DNA from: Cruorifilaria tuberocauda
Taxonomy: Eukaryota; Nematoda; Chromadorea; Rhabditida; Onchocercidae
Direction: 5' to 3'
Length of the DNA stretch: 64,000 nucleotides
Assembly (NCBI GenBank): GCA_013365365.1
Contig: JABVXU010000024.1
Span: 124,001 to 188,000 of the forward strand
The notes beneath the pieces are model-generated. The model was not told the DNA's origin. It saw nothing but the letters and a program-made list of their open reading frames with translations, and ran no database searches. Shown one piece after another: positions 30,556-40,679 of this stretch (position 1 is the stretch's first letter; each line of letters begins with the position of its first letter). Both the position numbers and the translations under genes were made by a program.

Positions 30556-31706
30556 CTGTAAAAAGATGAAATTTCAATAGTTATTTTGCAATACGATTGA
30601 ATACCATATATGTTTCCGGAAAAATTTATTCCAAAGCGACAAAATTTCAAAAACATACTGATAGAAATACCGACCGTTTGCCAATAATTCTAAAGAATAT
30701 GTATGTCGTTTGGTATTATAATTTTCGTTTTGTCCCTCAGGTACTATTCAAATTTATTTTTCCAGAATAGATTACGGTAAAGCTAATTGTTTTATGCTAA
30801 TTTTAATTTCAATTTTTGGTAATTTATTTAAACACAATGCAACTAAACATTTCCTCCTACAATCACAATATCTATTATACAAGCAGTAATAAAGTCGTAA
30901 TAATAATCGTATTATTTCAAATTCAAATACAAATTATAATGATTAATGTTACTATGCATATTTCTGATTTCTTCCATTGTTTAATTAAAAATATCTTTTA
31001 AAATTTGAATTATGGAACGGATTGATTGAATAACATGCAATGAACAATTTTTTTTCAAGTTATTTAATTGTTGACACATTTTGTATGATATTTATTTTAC
31101 TTAAAAAAATCTTTCAAATCGTACCAAATATTTAATACAAAAAATATTAACATTTTTTCTTCGTGTAAAAATAATCAAATTATCATAATGATGCAGCGAT
31201 TTGGAAATGAATATCTAACAAATTAAATTATACAATTTAACTTTTGATACAATTTAACTTTTACTCTCTAACAGAGGTTAAGAATTAACGAGAATGTTTT
31301 TCATACATTCTTGAAGAAGCAACTGTGAAATGATTAATAGCTAACAGAACAACCATTTCTTTTTTTATCATCTGATCAAATGTGCCTCCTTTCATCTTTA
31401 AGTTGAATTACAAGTTGAAAATGCTGTAAATTGAGTATCAAAACAACCTAAATCACATATTTCTATTGAGACATAAGTATACAATATACAATTATCATTT
31501 TTGTTTTGATTTCTATGATAAAACGAAATGAAATGAAAATCAGAAAAAAGCTCATCCTTATTTTTTGGCAAATCATTTCTTCTAAAATAATTTTATGAAA
31601 AAATAAAGAAAATTTTGGATATATCAAAGATAAATTTAAGCAATTTGAATGCAAGAGATCATTATGGTTATGTTTCAATGAAAAATTATTTGAGAAGAAA
31701 CATTTC
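30556..31706. other. Spacer between LAPTM-like and TRPC genes
   Basis: No exon recognised. It may hold a missed TRPC 5' exon or, if the two minus-strand genes share a transcript, an intercistronic region. The acceptor TTTTTACAG just before 30555 on the minus strand could be a trans-splice site for TRPC. Confidence 0.4.
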
Positions 31707-33113
31707 TTATGTATCATTTTGAGGATTTTTTGAATTTTGGTTATTCATCGGATCTGCAATAATATGAACACAAGTTAATAATTCTTTGATTACTTCTTTG
31801 CCTGATAAAAATTTAATTATCATATTGACAGCTTGCTCAATCACCTGATACTAAATATTTCAGCACTTTCTAACTACTTCTTTAATTAGTGTGGTTTTTA
31901 CATTTGTTTCTTTTTTTGGCAGTCTACTAACCCATCTATAACAGATAACTGTTTCCTTTGTAATTATCGTTTCGTAATTAAATTTATATTTCCAAACTTT
32001 TAATTGAAATCGTAAATTTGAAATTATTAACAAAAAAACAAACCAATGCTACAAGCGATGATCAACGAACGTCTTCTTTGTAAAAGTCGCTTATACGCCT
32101 TCACATAATGAATACATCGCACAATTAAATAAAGTGTATAAAATACAAATATCGATGTTAGCATCATAATAAATATTAATAACACTAGACGTTGAGTAGC
32201 CGTTGATTCATTCTGAAATTAAAAAGTATTTAAGTTTTAAAATTGAGAATAATATTAATGAATGAATGAGAACTCGTCGCTCTCTTCAATTTATTTTTTG
32301 AGAGATTTTTGAAAGTCTTAACGAAAAGCATCCCAAATCTTTCTAACTTTTATCTTTTTTCCAATTAAATTTCTATCTATTTCTTGATCGTCCGATTCTT
32401 TCCAATTCACATCGTCCACATCATGCGATGGTCGAACAATTGTGGAAACACCAAACACTTGCAAGAAAATTACTATTATTGCTCGTGCTACCAATGTTGG
32501 ATACATTAATTTTACCTAAAATCCAACTTAATCAGTAAAAATAAAAGTGAAGAAAAAACTTATTGAGTTGGGAAATGAGAAACTGCTAAATGAATGCTCT
32601 AAAAAGGTGATCTGGTCACGTAAATAAATAATAAATTTAGTGTAATTGACCTTATACTTGTAAATCCCAAAGATCAGTAGTGCAGATGTCACACCGTACA
32701 TAATGCTAATCGGCATCACTATTATTGCAAACCATGGCGTACTATCGTGCTGAACAATTAAAATTTCGAATTAATTTAATTTTAATTTCAACTTTCTTTA
32801 ATTCAAATTTGCTTAGTTTTAACTTTTTCTCATAATATGCCGTTACTCTTACTACGATTGAAACTAATTATAATTTTTTGCAAAATAAAAAAATCAATGA
32901 GTGTCAATTAAGATCAACACATAGGTATAGATACTGATTTCTTAACTTATTAGAAGTAACCTGTTCATCAGAATTCAGCATCACGATATAAGCAATAGAA
33001 GAAAACAATGTTATTATTGATAGAATAATTTCCGAGCTCGCCAAAATCATCAAGCCATGAGTCAGGTGGCAACAACAGCAATTCCATTTCGGATGTTCCG
33101 GATCAAAATCCAT
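31707..33113 (-). CDS. LAPTM4-like four-helix membrane protein
   Basis: Probable lysosomal/endosomal tetraspanning protein of the LAPTM4 type. Exons: 33113-32961, 32749-32651, 32515-32348, 32212-32044, 31753-31707; phases agree and give 211 residues. The N-terminus has the family mark of a Cys cluster and His right before the first helix (KWNCCCCHLTHGLMILASSE). Three further hydrophobic segments follow: AIIVMPISIMYGVTSALLIF, TLVARAIIVIFLQVFGV, and LVLLIFIMMLTSIFVFYTLY. An acidic loop (DVDDVNWKESDDQEID) lies between helices 3 and 4, and the C-terminus is polar and Asn-rich. The donor after exon 3 (GTTAGA) was chosen because it alone keeps the frame into exon 4. The last acceptor (ATTGCAG at 31754) is likewise the phase-compatible one. 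The nematode-specific relatives of this family are an alternative label. Confidence 0.72.
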
Positions 33114-36100
33114 TGCTTTTGAAAATCATAAAATTATTTCGACATATTGAATGAAATATCATAGAATCGCGATTTGCAAATTCAAAATTTCAAGTATTTG
33201 AAAAATTTTTTCCATCAAATTAACAAAATCTAAAATATTTGTTGCAACTTTTTGGTTTCATTAAAACGCTTTTAAGCGAAGACATTTAGATCAGAAGTTA
33301 AAATCATCATTAATTTAGATCATAAAGCAATAATTTTTTTGAAAAATCCAATTTCAGGTTTTAATTTTTTTAACCTTATCTATTTTAAGGTTGTATTTAT
33401 TCAAAACCTAATGGAATTTCCATTTTCATTAAAAGCAACAATCAATCAAAGATATTTATATTTTTTAAAGCATCAATTGTCCGAGATACTCATAAGTTTT
33501 TGTAAACGAAAGAAAAACTGCTACATGCCTTAAAAAATTATACACGAGAAATAACGAGCCATAGTTTTTGCCTAAACATTTCGCTTAAAATTTTAATCCT
33601 TTCGTTTTAAATTATCACAGAACCCCGAAATCATTGTTTAGAAAGAAAACAAGAAAGTTCAGACGAAGAACTCAGTATTAAAAGTTGAAGCAAGAGGAAA
33701 ACGATTTTTGATTTATGATGAGAAGATTTAGAAAAAGAAGTGGAATGAAAGAAATTGTGCTTAACAAAAGAGATTCTTTGTTTAGTAAAGAGTAATCTTC
33801 GAGAAATTTGGAGAACAAAATGAATTACAGAAAAAGTCAATGCAACAAAATCGATTGATTGAAAATTTTTAAAAGATAATTAATTAGAAAAGCTTTAGAA
33901 AGTGAGAAATTGGAGATATTATCATCGATTTTGAACCTAATGATCAAAAGATTTTTCTCTGCTAAAGATTTTAACCTTTTATCATACAACTTCATGATCT
34001 TGCAGTTTTACTGAATGATTATCAGATAATATCTGATAATTTGATTATCATCTTTTGTTTATGCAAAAATTATTTTTTATTAAATTTGTTTTATTTCTCA
34101 TCTGTGCTTATCAATTAATTCGGGTATGTTATTTCATTAATTATTTTAGAAATTTATTCTAATTTATACTTTCTGAGCATTGTGCTGCAAAAATTTATAA
34201 TACATGAAGTACACAAGTTACATGCTTTTTTTAATTTGCACAATCATTGGCATGGCTGGTCCTTGAAGATGTTAAATTGATGCGTGATTTTCAAAATATA
34301 ATGCAAAAAAAGAAAACGAGCCAATAAGTAGCAATTTGTTTAATAATTCACTCTAATGAATGAGTTTTAAATAATTGTAAAATCATGTTTGGTTCACTTT
34401 GAATTCAATTCATTAGCAGAAATATAATTATATTATGGAATAAAATGAAAGTAAAGGAAATTTCTTAAAAATTTGAGATCTTTTGAAAAATTCTTTCAAA
34501 CATATTTATCCACAATCGATTAATTTTAGTTCATTTTTGTACTTTTTCATGTATCGAAAATGGATCCAGTTGATGGATAGGTATGCCATTAGAATTATTA
34601 TATGAGGATAAATCATTTATATAAGTAACCGAATTGAAATTCTGAAAATGAATTTTCACTAAAAAAATACGTTACTGAACAGACAATAGAGATCGATGAT
34701 ATCAGAAACAAAAGAATTTGGGAATTAAAAATTTTAGGAATTCGATAAAAAATAATTACACTTTAATATGCCCACTTCACGTTCATTTTTAATGTACATA
34801 GAAAAAAGACAACAGAATTAATTGAGAAACAGACAAAACTTCGAAATGATAATGAATTCAAGTGATTGATGAAGCTGTTTCAGCAAAACTTTTCTCTAGA
34901 CTTTTTGTTGAATTGTTATTAAATTTTTCGTAATGCAATGAATTTCAAAATATTAAAAGATTAGAGATCGTCGGGAAATTTATTCTAAGAAATGAATGAG
35001 AAAAGAATACTGAATCCTTCCATCAGAAAACGAATGATCCATAGTGATATTTCGTATAGAATGATATTAACAGATGAATGTTGAGTGAAACGGATGAAAA
35101 GGTGGATGGAATAAATCCATCTAATATCCCTATCTGTCTTTTGCTCATTCTCAATAACGAAAGAGGTGATAGAAGAGAAATATATTCATATCGAGTTCAA
35201 GATACGAGTTCAAAATTGATGACGAAACTTTAGGAAATTTGATAATATTGATGGTAATTTTGACCTAAAATATATTCCAACAAAAATATAATGAAATTTT
35301 GATAATCGAACTTCGCTAGGAAAGCGTAAGAGTGAATTTAAAAAGCTTTATAAGGAATATCGATGGTTGACAAAGAGTAATTATTGAAGGTAATGCTTTT
35401 TTGCACAGTCACACAAGAAATTGCTGTAGAAATTAACATCTACTATCCATAATTATTTAAAGTAAGGTGGAAAGATGAAAAAGCTTGACAAATGGACGCC
35501 TTACGAGCTGACCAATGAAATGATTAGAATTCTACTTTCCATTCCATGGACAATGATAAACTTCTCTTGATCGGATATGATATGCAGCGAATTTTATGAA
35601 ACAAAAAGCAATATAATGATCATTTTAATGAGAGAATGAAATAGAAAATTCAAAGCAAATTTCGAAGCACAACTTGGAAAAAATTGATTTGATGGTCACT
35701 AAACTCGTTTGAATTTTGGCTAATAATTACGGTGAACAAACTGAGCCGGAATTTTGCTTCATCTACTTTATTTATCGACCTTTCACAATTTATACGAAAA
35801 TATTTTACAGTTAATAGAATGTTTTTCAGAACTTATTAAATTCCAAAGAACGAATTTTCATTATATGAGAATAAAGAAACTTATTTCTTGTCTGTAGAAA
35901 TGTATCAATCATTTTGATTAAATGTTTTGATTACTAGAGATATAGTTGAGCTTAGTTGTTATGGCACAATCACTTCTATATCAATCTTTATAGAGTAAGA
36001 ACTTTATTAGACAAATTTAAACGTGGTTGGCAATCTCTGATCATTTCGCTTTATTCACAAATTATTTGCTTCGGATTGAATCCGAAAACGCAGAAATGAA

Positions 36101-36132
36101 AAATCAAAGCAGAAGTCTGTAAGCACCAAAAG

Positions 36133-36164
<32 letters not shown>

Positions 36165-36394
36165 ATAGATTACAACTAGAACTTGAAGCTTCTCAAAATA
36201 CTGCTTTGAAGTGAAAAATGTTAAGTAACATTGAGATAGGTGGAAGGATATCATTTTATTAAACGAAAAACGAAAGATAGACCAGGAAAGACAAAAAAAT
36301 AAAAAACTTAGAAGAAAATTAGATGAAAAGACAAACATAGGAAACATAAGAATTTCTAAGCCTCCGACATCGAGATTTGCTTGATCATAATCCA
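33114..36394. other. Long AT-rich intergenic region
   Basis: No supported gene on either strand. Open frames here (for example 33631-33840 minus) consist of Phe/Ser/Leu/Lys-rich stretches without splice context. It includes the TA microsatellite at 36133-36157. Confidence 0.6.
36133..36157. repeat. AT dinucleotide microsatellite
   Basis: About twelve AT units. It accounts for the run of alternating Tyr/Ile in the minus-strand frame at 36051-36395, which should not be taken for a gene. Confidence 0.95.
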
Positions 36395-36544
36395 ATGAGT
36401 GATGACGGATCTGGTATGAGAGATACCATTGTCAGGTTGCAACACCTCATCTTTAACAGCTGCTGTTATGATCTTTCCCTCTCTCTCTCTTCCTCTCCCT
36501 CTTTGCATTATAGGCATTCAAAAGTTTATAACGAGTTGAAATAG
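36395..36544 (+). other. Coding-like 49-codon frame in a G/C-rich island
   Basis: ATG at 36395 opens MSDDGSGMRDTIVRLQHLI and runs to TAG at 36542. A GTTGCA donor is possible after the codons for IV. The opposite strand is also open across 36366-36490 and reads coding-like (KIITAAVKDEVLQPDNGISH). The island ends in a CT-rich run (about 36474-36503). No partner exon was found on either strand, so neither reading is secure. It could be an isolated first exon, a pseudo-exon or a regulatory block. Confidence 0.22.
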
Positions 36545-38168
36545 TTTCTTGAAATCATTTCGCAGTGACCTTAAAAGTTTAAATCCTGATTCATAATTTA
36601 AATGTAATTGGCAAATTCAAGACGGAATTTTCAACCATGGATAGTATGAAAAATAATAAAGAAATGATAAAGAAAATAAAACCCACCGATTTTTACGTAA
36701 TTTTTAATCAAATAAATAGTTCAGGATAATCAGCATATTGTATTATCAGTTCGACATTTCTTTTTTCTTTTTAGCTTTACGTCAAGGTCCTGTTTTAATT
36801 TTCTGATTATATTTATTTTGAAATTTACGTCATTCCGAGTTGAAATGAAAATTAATTTTTTTAAAAATGAAGTAAAGAGAGAAAGAAAGAAAAGTTTCGG
36901 TTCGCTCAAACAAAAATATCACTTTTGTTTGTTTTACATAAACTTATGCTTTCATTTTCTGTCTTTGTCTCTCTTAAATAGAAATATTGATAATGTGATT
37001 TATCAAATAAGATGATAGATTATGCAAAATAATTTCGATAAAAGAGATAACTGAAAACTGAAAAGCTCTTCTTCATTACTAACATTCAGTTTTTCATTTG
37101 GAAATAAATATTCAAATGAATTCTTTCTCAGAATAGCATACAAATATAGCGAGAAACTTAAATAGCACAAAATTTATAATGAATTCCATTCTTTTACTTG
37201 AACCTTCTTTTCGTTCTCCAATTTTATGTTTTAGAATATTTCAGTTGTTCATTGGAATTCTATCAGATAAGAGAATCAGCTATCATTTATTTTTTATTTG
37301 AAAATAAGTAGCACGATTTCACTTGATTCCAAAAGATAGAAGATTAAAAAAACGTCTTAAACTTTATTCTGAGTTTAAAGTGTATCCAAAAAAAGTTTTT
37401 AAAGAAGCGACTAGTTTTGCTTGGATTTTTAACAGTTTGATTAAAACTTATAGTTTTTGATAATTAATCACCATAAAGCATCCATTCGCACCAAAGAGTA
37501 AAAATGAAGAAAGAAAAGATTATGTTTCCTTCAATTTTAAAGAATAGAATAAATATAACATGAGGATAATAAAGTACAAGAGATGAACTTAACAACTGAT
37601 TTAAAAAATGAAATTTCATTAGCATCTTCAATTTAAACGAGTATTCGCAATTTTTGTAATTGCAACATTTAAAAAGAATTCCAACAATGAACGAACAAAT
37701 TTTTAGTAAATATAAAGTAATAAATGTTAAAATAATCTTATACATTATAATCAAAGAATTGATTACAGACAGTTATCAAATTAGCAACTGAATCAAGTAA
37801 GACGGTTTATCTAATTGACATGTAAGATAGATTGCACTGAGGATTAAATTTCCCCCCGAAGAAAACTAACTTGCAATTGTTGAGTCAATATCTGTAATAG
37901 TAGGAAATATAACTCTACCCATAGTTTGTCGGGAAACCCAAGTATCTCAACAATCCATCATTTATTATAAGATTAGGGAATTCAATGTTGTCTTTAGCTA
38001 GCAGATTTCATCATTTATCGTCACCAGTCAAATGTAATTCACTTGAAAGGTAAACGTTAAACCCATCGATGATAAAATCATACGTTAGGGAATCTCTGCA
38101 TAGATATGCTCAATTAAAGCATATCGTATGCTCCCAAATCATTATCACTTCCCTTCATTATTTCACCG
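36545..38168. other. AT-rich intergenic stretch
   Basis: Nothing supported. The frames at 36818-37015 (+) and 37464-37754 (-) are Lys/Phe/Ile-rich and lack splice signals. Confidence 0.55.
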
Positions 38169-40150
38169 TTATATTTAAGGGATGCCTGAAAGTTAACCAA
38201 CCACTCTCTTAACCACACAGCTATGATGACAACTGTAAGTTAAAAAGATTTGATTCTATAACTAACAATTTTACAAAGGAATTGAAACATGATCACTTAT
38301 TTATTTTGACTATCATTATGTTAACATGTTATGTTATAGTAGTTCTCATACTAAGTCTACTAGTTATAAATGCCTTTCGCCAAATGTAGTAGGATTCAAC
38401 TATTTTTATTTCTAATACTCTGAACTTTTGCAAAACTCATCCATGGCTTATATAAGCATGATTTAAAACTGTTTCGATATTTCAATCAACGGAATTATTT
38501 ATCATCATTCAAATTTTCTTTGGATTCTGGTATTAAGTAATACTGAGATTCCAACTGTATTTCCACTGTATGTAATCGTTTATTTTTGCATTAGATGTGT
38601 ATAATTAAGTCATTTGAGGCTAAAAATTATTTACGATTTAGGTGTTCACGACCTTCTTTCTAAATTCTTTGTTTTTGATTGAATTTACCGATTAAAGTGT
38701 CATGAAGAAGTTTTCAGGATTTCGAAAAGAGAATCTTTTCTTCAAAATGTATTAGAAGTGAAGGATCTGTAATAGGTTAGCAGTTAATTAATGTGATTTG
38801 GCCAAATAATCATCAAATTTTTAACCATATTCAGAAAAGATTTTACTATTTATCATAACATTTATCGTAATAATATTATCATAACATAACAATACAGGCC
38901 AATTTCATCAATTAGTATACCATATATATTTAATCAAGATCGACAAATGAATACCAATCGTAAGCTTCCCTTATTCGCACATTAAGTAGTAAATATTTGG
39001 ATGCAAATGATGTATAACAGAAAAAATATTGAAAGATCTATAGATATGGATAACAGAATCTCACTTACTGTTGTATTCTCTGCAAATGGCCCTTACCTGT
39101 AAAAGAAATAATAGGAAATATGAAAGCTGATGATGAACTTACTACATCCCCTGTCCGTGCTCTGAACATTAAGCTATTGATGACAAAGATATACTAAGCA
39201 TCTGAAGCTAAGTAAGAGAGATCCATCTCTGCTTCGGAAATTATTCAAATTAGATGACAAAAAGTGTTTTTTAATGTTTTATTGTGAGATGCTGACGGTG
39301 GAATAGCAAACATGGGATTTGTTTTATGCATATGCTCTTGTACTTTCAACATTTTTCATATATTAATTAGCTTCTTTGTTTTCATTTAAAACAAACAACA
39401 ATAAACACTACAGGAAAAGGAAAAAAAGGCGAAGGAACGGAGAACAATCACAGAAGCCAAAATGAAATGGAGTAATAGTTAGGGAAAGAATTCTTGTCCT
39501 CATTTGATATAATTCTTCGAAAAAGACTAAGAAAAACATTGCAAGAATTCTTGTTTCAGCAAGGAAATAACACTTGCGTGGAATCAATATGGTAAATGAG
39601 AAGCATTTTAGATAAAAGGAGAAAACGATGAAATTCTTTTCACTTGTCCTCTGCTCATCTTAACATCTGTCGCTGAAAAAGCAAGGAAAGAGTATGATAA
39701 AAACCTTTGTTCTGGATTTAATACTGTAAGCTAAATGTACGCTTCTGGTTTATAAACTTTGTCACTGAAATTGAAAAGAAAGAAAGAATGATGAAAACCT
39801 TTGTTCTGGATTTAACATTGTAAGCTAACTGTATGATTCTTGTTTAAAAGCTTTGTCAATGAAAAATCCTTTGTTCTTGATTAAAGTTGTAAGTTAAAAT
39901 TATTCGCCTTTGATTTTAATCTTCAAGCTATCAGGATCCTCTCTCCTCCAGGATATAGAAAGTCCCAGCCTCAGAACCACTGCTAAGAATTTATATCGAG
40001 GAGGGTGGCTGCTTGACGACAGGTAAAATGAATTCCCTTTTCCCTTTGGTCTGACTGACACCGTTTTTGAAATTCTTCAGAATGTTGTAAAATTGTTGAG
40101 ATGTTAATGTAGTGCTGTATTATTGTATGTATCAAATCTATTCTAATAAA
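38169..40150 (+). other. Possible short multi-exon gene (about 52 codons)
   Basis: A phase-consistent chain can be read. A TATA-like TTATATTTAA (38169-38178) is followed by ATGATGACAACT (38223-38234) and a perfect GTAAGT donor. A second exon at 39057-39098 (NLTYCCILCKWPLP) sits between ATAACAG and GTAAAA. A third at 39928-40022 (starts LSGSSLLQDIESPS, ends NLYRGGWLLDD) ends at AG|GTAAAA. A short last exon begins at 40081 after TTCTTCAG and stops at 40090, followed by AATAAA at 40145. Exons 2 and 3 are richer in G/C than their surroundings. I recognise no family. A competing minus-strand reading covers exon 2, and the long introns make chance assembly quite possible. Confidence 0.22.
39670..39915. 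repeat. Degenerate tandem repeat, about three units
   Basis: Related units of about 94, 94 and a shorter one share CCTTTGTTCT(G/T)G at 39704, 39798 and 39868, followed by a GTAAG(C/T)TAA block and, in the first two, ACTTTGTCACTGAAA or a variant. Divergence between units suggests an old duplication. It sits just upstream of the candidate exon at 39928. Confidence 0.7.
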
Positions 40151-40227
40151 GGTTTAATTACCTAGTTGAGGTGCACACAAACGTATCGCTTATCACATCT
40201 GCCTGACACAGAAGCCAGCAGTTTTGG
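40151..40227 (+). ncRNA. SL1-like sequence (possible spliced-leader RNA relic)
   Basis: GGTTTAATTACC at 40151-40162 is identical to the first 12 bases of the nematode SL1 leader. It is followed by TAGTTGAG|GTGC, which resembles the leader's 3' half (two bases shorter) with its GT donor at the right place. An Sm-site-like AGTTTTGG lies at 40220-40227, about 70 bases from the start, near where SL RNAs carry theirs. Against a working gene: no 3' hairpin is evident, the match is imperfect, the position directly follows an AATAAA, and real SL1 genes lie in 5S rDNA arrays. Confidence 0.25.
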
Positions 40228-40679
40228 TTACGTACAAATAAAAGAGAAAGAAACTTAGTCTAGAAAGGAACAACCTAAATCTTGTCAAGATCACGGAAGA
40301 TCGCCGACAACATCAATTCAATTAAATTCTCTCCTATACTCATTTTATGATAAATTAGCTAGAACGATTTTTGAAACTAAAACAAAAAAGTTAAATTTCT
40401 TTATAAATATTTTTAAAACAGCAATGCGCTAACTAAATTATGATGCAAATATATGAAGTAATTTCCTGATTCATTTATAATTCTTGAGAATTAGAATAGC
40501 TGAGAAAATGGACAGGAATATATTAATTATTTTTACTACACAAATTAATATTTGAAGTATTTCAAGAAGACCATTAATTGTCTTTCTGTAAGTACACTTT
40601 TTAATGGAACGCTCCTAACAGAAATAATTGTGTAAAAATCGATGGAATATCTGAATCTGAACGGCTGGCATTTGGGACA

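Noticed and set aside
36051..36395. 114-codon minus-strand open frame
   Set aside because: Its length comes from an AT microsatellite read as alternating Tyr and Ile and from AT-rich low-complexity DNA; no splice sites or family resemblance.
39414..39480. Lys/Glu-rich segment after CACTACAG (EKEKKAKERRTITEAK) as an exon of the 38-40 kb candidate gene
   Set aside because: It opens in phase 0, but its only donor leaves phase 1, which does not fit the next candidate exon; it is also purine-rich low complexity.
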